Source of the DNA: DSOS01 sp035286585
GTDB taxonomy: Bacteria; Chloroflexota; Anaerolineae; Anaerolineales; UBA4823
NCBI GenBank assembly: GCA_035286585.1
Contig: DATEDC010000226.1
Span: forward strand, 1 to 19,135
Reading direction: 5' to 3'
DNA length: 19,135 nt
Notes under the pieces: model-generated
The model's database searches: none
The model's input: the letters and a program-made list of their open reading frames with translations, nothing else
Told to the model about the DNA's origin: nothing
Part shown: positions 7,359 through 13,328 of the stretch, in pieces
Numbering within the stretch: position 1 is the stretch's first letter
Layout: each line of letters begins with the position of its first letter
Made by a program: the position numbers and the translations under genes

Positions 7359-7793
7359 TCAGCGCCTGCGCCACAAGGCTCTCCAGGCGGCGGAAAAGCT
7401 TTGAGTGCGCAGGACCGGCTCGACCGCGCCATCGGCCGCTTTCCTGACCCACCGGCTGATCAGCCAGGTGAATTTCTGCACCCGGTGCATGAAAAAAGGC
7501 AGGCGCTGGATGCCCAGCGTCAAAACGTATACCAGTCCGCCGAGCAGCCCGATGAACAACACAGACACCAGCATGAGCGGCGTGATCAGCCAGATCAGCG
7601 CGGCGTCTGCCCACTTGCTCACCTCTCCGCTGTTGGTTGCCCCCGCCCAGGCTACCCCGCCCGCGGCAGCCAGGGCCAGCAGCACGCCAACCACCAGGGG
7701 CGTACTGATCTGCCAGAGCACTTCGCGCTGGTGTTCTCGCCGGGTGGCTGGATTTCTGCCTTGTGGAGGAAATTCTGGGCGGTCTCTCTGCAT
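7359..7793 (-). CDS. Small two-helix membrane protein of unknown function
   Basis: This is a 144-residue protein with a hydrophilic Arg-rich N-terminus, two membrane helices (about residues 31-51 and 66-94) and a basic cytoplasmic C-terminal tail ending in WRALWRRR. I do not recognise a family. The start ATG has no ribosome-binding site. A TACAAT box with an extended TGC ends 6 nt before it, which predicts a leaderless message beginning at the ATG. It is first in a unit with the 77-residue membrane protein and the pterin dehydratase. Two small membrane proteins side by side may form one envelope module, but that is only a guess from adjacency. Confidence 0.75.
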   Translation of the reverse strand: MQRDRPEFPPQGRNPATRREHQREVLWQISTPLVVGVLLALAAAGGVAWAGATNSGEVSKWADAALIWLITPLMLVSVLFIGLLGGLVYVLTLGIQRLPFFMHRVQKFTWLISRWVRKAADGAVEPVLRTQSFSAAWRALWRRR

Positions 7794-7799
7794 GGCTGT

Positions 7800-7828
7800 A
7801 TTGTAGCAGAAACCCTGATCGCATTCAA
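7800..7828 (-). promoter_or_regulatory. Promoter of the small membrane protein unit, leaderless, inside the 3' end of the aminotransferase gene
   Basis: On the minus strand TTGAAT (7823-7828) and TACAAT (7800-7805) are 17 bp apart, and TGC precedes TACAAT (extended -10). The start codon at 7793 follows after exactly 6 nt. The -35 region overlaps the last codons and stop of the upstream aminotransferase gene. Confidence 0.7.
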
Positions 7829-8901
7829 CTCACTTTCCCGGCGAGGAATTCATCCACAGTAGCCAGCAGCCGCTCGATATCTTCCAGGCGCGTCTCGCCC
7901 ATATGGGCGATCCTGAAGGTGATATCTTTGAGCGGTCCGTAACCATTGGCGATGCGCATTCCCCTGTGCATCAGGAACTGATTGAGGGCGGGTACTTCCA
8001 ACCCCAGGCGGTTATCGATCGTCGTCACCGTTTGCGAGCGGTAGCCCTGCGGGGCGTACAGGGCCAGGCGGCGAGAGATCGCCCAGTTCTGCACCCGCTT
8101 GGCCATCGCGCTGTGCCGGGCGAAACGATTTTCCAACCCCTCCGCCAGGATGCGGTCGAGCTGAACGTCCAGGGCGTAGATCAGGGAGAGCGCCGGCGTC
8201 GCCGGGGTCGAGTCCTTCAGGCGGTGTTTCTCCATTAAGAGCAGGTCGAAATACCAGCCGCGCTGAGGCACCTGGGCGGCGTACTCCAGCGCCCGGTCGG
8301 AGACCGCCGCCAACGCCAGGCCGGGCGGAAGCGCCAGGCATTTTTGCGACGAAGTCAGCAGCATATCCAGCCCCCAGGCGTCCATCTCGATTTTCACCCC
8401 GCCCAGCGACGAGACCGCATCCACACACATCAGCGTGTCCGGGCTGGTCGCTCGCACCGCTGCCGCGATCTCGCGGATCGGGTTCTGCACCCCGGTGGAG
8501 GTTTCGTTGTGGACGACGGTAACGATCTCAGCCGGCTTTTTCCGCAGCGCTTCGCTGACCCGGTTTGGATCTATGGGCTGGCTCCATTCCGTCTCCAGCA
8601 GATCGACCGTTTTGCCATTCCCCTCGGCTACCGCGTGCCAGCGCTTCCCAAACGCGCCGTTGACGCAGGAGAGCACGCGTTCGCGGGCAAAGTTTCGCAC
8701 CGCCGCCTCTTGCAAACCGCTCCCCGAAGAAGCGGTGATAAAAACACGCTGGGTGGTGTAAAACAACTGGCAGGCTTTCTCGGACGCGCCTCGGAAAATC
8801 GTCTCGAACTCCTTACTCCGATGCGGCAGCATCCGCTGCGTCTGGGCTTCGAGCACCTCGGCATCCACATCCACCGGGCCGGGAACAAACAGGTAGGTCA
8901 T
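7825..8901 (-). CDS. Class V (PLP-dependent) aminotransferase, alanine/serine-glyoxylate type
   Basis: This is a 358-residue fold-type I, class V aminotransferase. It begins MTYLFVPGPVDVD, as in alanine-glyoxylate and serine-pyruvate enzymes. It has the phosphate-cup SSGSG, the HNETSTG segment, the cofactor Asp in CVDAVSSLGG and the PLP Lys at about 187 in TSSQKCLALPPG. Family members move an amino group between alanine or serine and glyoxylate or pyruvate in the cytoplasm; exact substrates cannot be read. An excellent GGAGGAG lies 6 nt before the ATG at 8901. The frame continues upstream to another ATG at 8922, but that start would place the ribosome site inside the coding region. It is divergent from the lipoprotein gene. 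Confidence 0.92.
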   Translation of the reverse strand: MTYLFVPGPVDVDAEVLEAQTQRMLPHRSKEFETIFRGASEKACQLFYTTQRVFITASSGSGLQEAAVRNFARERVLSCVNGAFGKRWHAVAEGNGKTVDLLETEWSQPIDPNRVSEALRKKPAEIVTVVHNETSTGVQNPIREIAAAVRATSPDTLMCVDAVSSLGGVKIEMDAWGLDMLLTSSQKCLALPPGLALAAVSDRALEYAAQVPQRGWYFDLLLMEKHRLKDSTPATPALSLIYALDVQLDRILAEGLENRFARHSAMAKRVQNWAISRRLALYAPQGYRSQTVTTIDNRLGLEVPALNQFLMHRGMRIANGYGPLKDITFRIAHMGETRLEDIERLLATVDEFLAGKVS

Positions 8902-9043
8902 AGCGAACTCCTCCGCGGGCAAAAAGGGCTGACATGGTCAGGTCTGCATCTGCGTTGCTCCGTCTAGAGCAGCGGCGGCGGTCCATGCGCGCCTATTTTA
9001 CCAGTGCAGAGGGGGTTGAAACGCCTCAAAGCCAGAATCCGGC

Positions 9044-9052
9044 TGCTATAAT
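9044..9052 (+). promoter_or_regulatory. Extended -10 promoter of the lipoprotein gene, leaderless
   Basis: TGCTATAAT is a perfect extended -10 element. The ATG at 9060 follows after 7 nt, so transcription should start at or one base before the start codon. No ribosome-binding site and no well-spaced -35 are seen (a TTGAAA at 9016-9021 is 25 bp away, too far). Confidence 0.7.
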
Positions 9053-9059
9053 TGTGCCC

Positions 9060-10586
9060 ATGCGAAGTCGTTTCCTCATTCTCTCGGTTGTCGCTGCTGC
9101 CCTGCTGGCTTGCCAGGCAGCCTCGCTGGTCTTTGGCTTTCCGACCCTCACGCCCACTATCCCTGCCACCCTCACAGTTGCTCCGACCGCCTCGCCGACG
9201 CCAACCCAGGTCGCCACTCGCGGGACCGCGCAAGCCAGCGAATCGCTCCTTTTTTCCAATGGGGGATTTTCCGTTCGCCTCCACCCGGATGGCGGCTTAT
9301 ACGTGGGCGACCAGGTGAGCTTTGAAATCCTGGCTCCCGAAAAATACCGCCGCAGAGACATGCAAGCGACCCTCGCGATCCCTGGGGAGACCGCCCTTGG
9401 ACCGTACGAATTCGCTCCCCACGGGATCGCCCGCCGCCCCCAGGCCACCCTGCTGTGGGCCTGGGATACCTCGGACCTGGACGCCGGTTCCTTTGAGCTG
9501 ACCTTTTCGATCCAACCCCATGGCCTGTCGTGGACCGAGACGTTTAACTTGCTGCCGCAGGGTGCCCTCCCGCCGCAAGAGGCCCATGCCCGCTGGGTGT
9601 CCAGCGAAAGCGACTGCTGCCTGGTGTATATCATTTCTGGCACCGAGGCCGAGCGGGACCTGCCGGAACTGCTCGACCTGATCGACGAGGAGTATGACAA
9701 GGCTTACCAGCGCCTGCCGGCTGAGCTGGAAGGCCCCCTCCCTATCGTTATCCTGCCGCGGGTTATCGGTCACGGCGGTTTTGCCAGCCAGGAGCTTTCC
9801 GTTTCTTATCTGGATCGCAACTACGCCGGCGGTGCCACGGCGATGGTTTTGCATCACGAGATCGTCCACTACCTGGACAGCCGCCTGGGCGGAGAACTGC
9901 GCCCTTCTCTTCTTGTTGAAGGTCTGGCAGTTTATCTCAGCGGTGGGCACTTCAAACCGGAAGCGCTCATCCCCCGCGCCGCCGCCCTCCTGGACTCGGG
10001 CGGCTATATCCCCCTGGCTTCTCTGGTTGAGGATTTTTATCTGGCGCAGCATGAAAGCAGCTATTTGCTGGCGGGTTCCCTGGTGGAATATATGGTCGAT
10101 CGCTGGGGGTGGCAGGCCTTTGCGGATTTCTATCGGGACATCCGTCCTGAACCCGAGGATAGCAGCCAGCTTGCCGCGCTCGACTCCGCCCTGCTTGCGC
10201 ATTTTAACCTGACCCTGGACGCTCTAGAAAAAGACTTCCTGGAAGTTTTGCGCCTTCAGCCGGTTACGCCTGAGCTGCGCGCAGATGTGCGCCTGACGAT
10301 CTCTTTTTACAATACCGTGCGCCGCTACCAGCTCGCTCTCGACCCCTCGGCATATTACCTGACCGCCTGGTTGCCGGATGGGGCGCAAATGCGCTCCCGC
10401 GGCATCGTCGCCGATTACCTGCGCCGCCCGTCATCCCCTGAAAACCTGCTCATCGAAACCATGCTGGTGGCCGCTGACCAGCGCCTGCGCTCTGGCGAAT
10501 ATCCCGCCGCGATGGAAATCCTGGAGCGCGTAAACACCGTTTTGGATTCTCTGCCCATACAGGATAATTCACCCCTAGGCAGATGA
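9060..10586 (+). CDS. Secreted lipoprotein with gluzincin-type metallopeptidase domain (peptidase MA-like)
   Basis: This 508-residue protein has a lipoprotein signal peptide with lipobox LLAC (Cys18), then a Thr/Pro linker (about residues 29-50) like those common in Chloroflexota surface proteins. After a beta-rich domain comes HHEIVH (zinc His266 and His270, catalytic Glu267) and, 17 residues on, VEGLAVYLSGG, where Glu287 fits the third zinc ligand of gluzincins. It is probably an anchored extracellular peptidase or a relative; the substrate is unknown. The frame is open 42 codons further upstream to an ATG at 8934. I chose 9060 because it gives the signal peptide and follows a perfect -10 box by 7 nt. 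It converges with the FHA gene, which ends 53 nt away. Confidence 0.85.
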   Translation: MRSRFLILSVVAAALLACQAASLVFGFPTLTPTIPATLTVAPTASPTPTQVATRGTAQASESLLFSNGGFSVRLHPDGGLYVGDQVSFEILAPEKYRRRDMQATLAIPGETALGPYEFAPHGIARRPQATLLWAWDTSDLDAGSFELTFSIQPHGLSWTETFNLLPQGALPPQEAHARWVSSESDCCLVYIISGTEAERDLPELLDLIDEEYDKAYQRLPAELEGPLPIVILPRVIGHGGFASQELSVSYLDRNYAGGATAMVLHHEIVHYLDSRLGGELRPSLLVEGLAVYLSGGHFKPEALIPRAAALLDSGGYIPLASLVEDFYLAQHESSYLLAGSLVEYMVDRWGWQAFADFYRDIRPEPEDSSQLAALDSALLAHFNLTLDALEKDFLEVLRLQPVTPELRADVRLTISFYNTVRRYQLALDPSAYYLTAWLPDGAQMRSRGIVADYLRRPSSPENLLIETMLVAADQRLRSGEYPAAMEILERVNTVLDSLPIQDNSPLGR

Positions 10587-10638
10587 AACACCATAGGCTG
10601 TCCAAAAATGGGATGCGCAGCGCCCTTGCGCTTGCAGG

Positions 10639-11271
10639 CTACGGGCAGTAGAACAGGCCATCGAAGGGCGGAGTGCAATACAAGTCAAGGCTGTCAAAAA
10701 TGATCGCACTGGTCAGGACAATACACAGCAGCACCACCAGCGCGCCGCAGCCGATATAGATCAGTATTCGCCTGTCCCGTACAGGTTCCTCTGCCATTGC
10801 CTCCAGATATGGCTCCGCAGGGCTGGCAGGGACCTGACCGGTATAAACCCTGCGCTGTGGCGCAGGGGCTGGGGGTGTATACGTCTCCGGCCTGGAAGCA
10901 ACGGGCCGTGCAGGCACGTAGGTCGGGGGTTGAGCCGCCCCCGATGCCATGGTGGCATCCGCGTCGAACCCGCTTTCGAAGGACAGGCTTACATTCTCGC
11001 CCAGCGTGATCGTCTCGCCGGGGCGCAGCATGTGCGGGCCCATCAGGCGCTCGCCGTTCACGAAGGTACCGTTCGTTGAGCCGATATCTTCCAGCACGTA
11101 GCCGCCGGAACGTAATATCAGGCGGGCATGTTTGCGAGAGACCTCGGCGTCATTGATCACCACGTCGTTGTTGGCGTCGCGGCCAAGATAAATCTCATCC
11201 TGCTGCAGCTCGTATACCCGGCCCGGATTGGGACCCGTCTGCATGACCAGTTGGAATGTGAAAGAAGCCAT
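10639..11271 (-). CDS. FHA-domain membrane protein
   Basis: This 210-residue protein has an N-terminal FHA domain (about 26-98) with GRD (Arg31), VSRKHA (Ser45, His48) and GSTNGT (64-69), the residues that read phosphothreonine. A Pro/Ala-rich linker (about 105-160) follows, then one membrane helix (about 173-195) and a short Cys-containing outer tail. It probably docks a Thr-phosphorylated partner at the inner membrane face, which implies a Ser/Thr kinase elsewhere in the genome; none is encoded here. The start at 11271 has GAGGAGG 5 nt ahead; the ATG just before it, at 11274, is nearly as good. The gene has its own strong promoter, with a leader of about 127 nt. A weak hairpin lies just past the stop (near 10618-10635) but its T-run is distant. 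Confidence 0.88.
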   Translation of the reverse strand: MASFTFQLVMQTGPNPGRVYELQQDEIYLGRDANNDVVINDAEVSRKHARLILRSGGYVLEDIGSTNGTFVNGERLMGPHMLRPGETITLGENVSLSFESGFDADATMASGAAQPPTYVPARPVASRPETYTPPAPAPQRRVYTGQVPASPAEPYLEAMAEEPVRDRRILIYIGCGALVVLLCIVLTSAIIFDSLDLYCTPPFDGLFYCP

Positions 11272-11404
11272 CATCTCCTCCTCGCAAACCATGTGTGGAG
11301 CGCCCTGCCGGGCCGCAGCCAGCGACCCATCCTGGGCGCACGCTTGGATCCATGCTGACCACGCTGACGGTATCTCTGGGGTGCCATCATTCTGCTACGC
11401 TCAT

Positions 11405-11433
11405 AGTGTACTGAGTTTTGCTAGTTGTGTCAA
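11405..11433 (-). promoter_or_regulatory. Sigma-70-type promoter of the FHA gene
   Basis: On the minus strand a perfect TTGACA (11428-11433) lies 17 bp before TACACT (11405-11410). The -35 overlaps the stop codon of lipB, as with the promoter at 7800-7828. The expected +1 is near 11398, leaving an untranslated leader of about 127 nt in which I see no clear structure. Confidence 0.75.
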
Positions 11434-12218
11434 ACGAAACCGAATCCCAAACGGTTCATAAAACCGGCATCCAGAACCAGCTCCTCCTCTTGCATCTGGT
11501 AGCCAAAAACGCCTCCAAAGGCAGCCACCACCGCATCTTGAACCGCTTCCATGGCCGGTGAGGCCGGGAGCAGGTCGCTCAGCCGCCTCACCCGGTGATC
11601 CACCAGACCGCAGCCGACGATGCCGTGCCAGTAGGTCATGTCCGGTTTCACATTCAAGGCAAACCCGTGGCGCGATACGCCGCGAGCGTCCACCTTTAAG
11701 CCTATCGCCGCAATTTTCGCCGGTCCGGTCCCCTCGCCAGGTTGGGAACCTGGGGCCGGGTCATCCACCCACACGCCGGTCAGGCCAGCTATCTGCCAGC
11801 TCGCCACCCCCAGGCTCGCCAGGGCCAGGATCAGCGCCTCTTCCAGCCGGCGCACGTAGCCCACGTAATCGGCCTGTGGCAGGCGGGACGAATCTTTCTC
11901 GGGGTCAACCCGCAGCCCCACTCTCCCGAGAGGCAATAAAGGGTAGCCGACAAGCTGATCTGGTCCATGGTAGGTCACGTCCCCACCTCGATCCACCCAA
12001 TGGACGGCGACCCCGCGGCGCTGTAGTTCGCGCTCATCCCAGAGCAGATTTTTCATCTGGCCGCGCCGCCCAAAAGTGTAGGTGTGGGGGTGTTCGAGCA
12101 GGAGCAGCGTTGGCGGTCGCTCGCCTGCGGCGATCTCGGCTGCCAGCTCAGCCTGCAAGCGCCAGGTCGGCTCGTACGCCGCCAACCCAAGGCGGTGGAC
12201 CACACAGCGTTCGCTCAT
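11430..12218 (-). CDS. lipB: Lipoyl(octanoyl) transferase
   Basis: This is a 262-residue LipB, slightly longer than usual (about 210-240). It moves octanoyl from acyl carrier protein to lipoyl domains in the cytoplasm, the first step of protein lipoylation. It shows RGGDVTYHGPDQ (77-88), GPAKIAAIG with the catalytic Lys at about 168, RHGFALNV, and VGCGLVD with the acyl-accepting Cys at about 203. A loop of about 15 extra residues with Gly/Pro (about 152-166) accounts for part of the extra length. The lipoyl synthase partner LipA is not in the window. The ATG at 12218 lacks a ribosome site and follows a TATACT box by 7 nt, so a leaderless mRNA is likely. Confidence 0.93.
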   Translation of the reverse strand: MSERCVVHRLGLAAYEPTWRLQAELAAEIAAGERPPTLLLLEHPHTYTFGRRGQMKNLLWDERELQRRGVAVHWVDRGGDVTYHGPDQLVGYPLLPLGRVGLRVDPEKDSSRLPQADYVGYVRRLEEALILALASLGVASWQIAGLTGVWVDDPAPGSQPGEGTGPAKIAAIGLKVDARGVSRHGFALNVKPDMTYWHGIVGCGLVDHRVRRLSDLLPASPAMEAVQDAVVAAFGGVFGYQMQEEELVLDAGFMNRLGFGFV

Positions 12219-12225
12219 ATGCCCA

Positions 12226-12231
12226 AGTATA
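12226..12231 (-). promoter_or_regulatory. -10 box of lipB, leaderless arrangement
   Basis: TATACT on the minus strand ends 7 nt before the lipB ATG. No ribosome-binding site lies between them and no clear -35 hexamer is found upstream. It is weaker as a single case, but it matches the spacing at three other genes in the window. Confidence 0.5.
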
Positions 12232-12317
12232 ACCGCGCTTCTGCTCTATCGGCCGCTCGAAATCCAGGGCTGCTGGATATTTTCGCCAGGCGGGATGCAA
12301 CTTATCCCTATGATGTG

Positions 12318-12360
12318 GGTTAATAACCTGGAGAGCCACTTTCAAACCCAATCTATAGAT
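12318..12360. promoter_or_regulatory. Two short dyads upstream of the aquaporin gene
   Basis: GGTTA-A-TAACC (12318-12328) and the perfect palindrome ATCTATAGAT (12351-12360) lie in the 157-bp divergent gap between lipB and the channel gene. The second ends 15 bp before the channel's ATG. They may be operator sites, but such short dyads also occur by chance, and I cannot place a confident promoter here. Confidence 0.3.
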
Positions 12361-12375
12361 AGAAAGGTAAACATC

Positions 12376-13023
12376 ATGAACACGAAAGCACTGGTCGCAG
12401 AAGGCATTGGCACATTCGCCCTGGTTTTCATCGGCGCAGGGGCAGGCGCTCTGGGCGTGGGCGGGTTGGTTGGCGTTGCGCTGGCTCACGGCCTGACTTT
12501 GCTGGTTATTGCCTACGCTTATGGGCATATCTCCGGCGCGCATATCAACCCCGCCGTCACAATCGGCTTGTGGGCTGCCAGGCAAATCGGAACGCTCACT
12601 GCCTCCGCCTACATCCTCGTCCAGCTCCTGGGCGGCATCCTGGCCGGATACGCCCTAAGCTTCGTGCTGGGCGGGCCGGGAAGCGGTCTGGGCGCCACCG
12701 TGCTGGCGCCAGGGGTTAGCCCCATCCAGGGCGTGGTGCTGGAAGCCATTCTGACCTTTTTCCTGGTCAACACCGTCTTGAACGCTGCGGTGAGCGGCAA
12801 AGCTGGCAACCTGGCAGGGCTCGCCATCGGGCTGACCCTGGCTTTCAGCATCCTGATGGGCGGGCCGCTCACCGGCGCTTCCCTCAATCCGGCGCGCACG
12901 CTCGGTCCGGCGGTTGCCACCGGCAACTATGCGGATATCTGGCTCTACTTCGTCGGCCCGGCCGTGGGAGGGGTTCTGGCTGCATTGCTGTACACGAACC
13001 TGTTCAAAACCGGCAGAAAATAG
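12376..13023 (+). CDS. Aquaporin/MIP-family channel
   Basis: This 215-residue inner-membrane channel has six hydrophobic helices and both half-helix signatures: HISGAHINPAVT (NPA at 58-60) and TGASLNPARTLGPA (NPA at 171-173, followed by Arg174). By alignment from memory with E. coli AqpZ, the selectivity positions are His38, Leu135, Ala168 and Arg174, rather than Phe/His/Thr/Arg. This resembles plant TIP-type filters, which pass water and often ammonia or hydrogen peroxide. It is a little shorter than most (about 230). The frame is open upstream to 12082, but the Met at 12376 is right because the first helix follows at once; a weak AAAGG lies 8 nt before it. It diverges from lipB. Confidence 0.93.
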   Translation: MNTKALVAEGIGTFALVFIGAGAGALGVGGLVGVALAHGLTLLVIAYAYGHISGAHINPAVTIGLWAARQIGTLTASAYILVQLLGGILAGYALSFVLGGPGSGLGATVLAPGVSPIQGVVLEAILTFFLVNTVLNAAVSGKAGNLAGLAIGLTLAFSILMGGPLTGASLNPARTLGPAVATGNYADIWLYFVGPAVGGVLAALLYTNLFKTGRK

Positions 13024-13085
13024 GCTTTGAGGCTTTCGCAATTAAATATGACAAATATCACTCATCTTGTAGGCTTTTTGCCCCG

Positions 13086-13115
13086 TTGACAGGCCTGTCT
13101 CCCCTTTGCTACAAT
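13086..13115 (+). promoter_or_regulatory. Strong sigma-70-type promoter ahead of the hdrA leader
   Basis: A perfect TTGACA (13086-13091) and TACAAT (13110-13115) are 18 bp apart, with TGC just before TACAAT (extended -10). The expected +1 is A13122. It is one of the best promoters in the window. It drives the leader and, on read-through, the hdrA-mvhD genes. Confidence 0.85.
13088..13099. promoter_or_regulatory. Perfect 12-bp palindrome on the -35 region, candidate operator
   Basis: GACAGGCCTGTC overlaps the -35 hexamer and the start of the spacer. A protein bound there would exclude RNA polymerase. It shares CAGG/CCTG half-sites with the larger palindrome at 17057-17072. No regulator for it is encoded in the window. 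Confidence 0.5.
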
Positions 13116-13121
13116 ACTCAC

Positions 13122-13258
13122 AAAGCAGGCATTGCAAAATTACGCCGGCTGACATAAACGACCTTGGAAGCCAGCAGCCACCCTATTAATCCAGGGGCCG
13201 CCACGTCAATACATCGCCGCGACTGCCCTTACTGCATTGAGCAGGGAGGGCGGTTTTT
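13122..13258 (+). ncRNA. Structured 5' leader of hdrA ending in a terminator (candidate riboswitch/attenuator or sRNA)
   Basis: A transcript of about 137 nt is predicted between a strong promoter and a strong terminator, with no ATG or GTG anywhere, so a leader peptide is unlikely. Pairings I can see: 13144-13150 with 13169-13175 (seven positions, one mismatch), CCCT 13181-13184 with AGGG 13193-13196, and the terminator stem. AGGGGC (13193-13198) could instead pair with GCCCTT (13225-13230) in the terminator's 5' arm, giving a mutually exclusive antiterminator. It matches no riboswitch class that I can recognise. The 70 nt from the terminator to hdrA hold no convincing second promoter. Confidence 0.6.
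13223..13258 (+). terminator. Intrinsic terminator inside the hdrA leader
   Basis: A 13-position stem pairs CTGCCCTTACTGC (13223-13235) with GCAGGGAGGGCGG (13241-13253), with one A-G mismatch and two G-U pairs, around the loop ATTGA. Five T residues follow directly. It lies 70 nt before the hdrA start and about 100 nt after the expected +1, in the right orientation to stop the hdrA transcript. Confidence 0.8.
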
Positions 13259-13328
13259 GCTACGTTCCGAATCGGCCGTTTGTCCAGCAGTTCGTAATAT
13301 CGCTTTTCTGGAAGGATAACCTGGAGCA

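Noticed and set aside
8995..9000. TAAAAT with a preceding TG on the minus strand as a promoter for the aminotransferase
   Set aside because: No acceptable -35 lies at 15-18 bp, so support is too thin to list it.
8934..9059. Upstream extension of the lipoprotein gene
   Set aside because: It would bury the signal peptide and place the promoter inside the coding region.
9297..10202. Open frame of 301 codons on the minus strand
   Set aside because: It is antisense to the lipoprotein gene, which has a lipobox, zinc motif and promoter.
10618..10635. Hairpin GCAAGCGC-AAGG-GCGCTGC past the FHA gene as a terminator
   Set aside because: The stem has a bulge and the T-run is about 9 nt away, so it is weak as an intrinsic terminator.
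12082..12375. Upstream extension of the aquaporin gene
   Set aside because: It overlaps lipB on the other strand and adds residues unlike any MIP protein before the true first helix.
13021..13077. TAGGCTTT repeated at 13021-13028 and 13070-13077
   Set aside because: Two copies of an octamer without symmetry or a fixed relation to the promoter could be chance.
13144..13182. GGAAGCCAGCAGCC in the hdrA leader recalls the cobalamin riboswitch B12 box and also the SRP RNA apical loop
   Set aside because: The match to either is partial. The rest of the cobalamin core is missing, and the SRP sequence before and after the GGAA loop does not fit. I left the leader as unclassified.
13122..13258. T-box leader or peptide attenuator
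   Set aside because: No T-box bulge sequence can be found, and there is no ATG or GTG to start a leader peptide.
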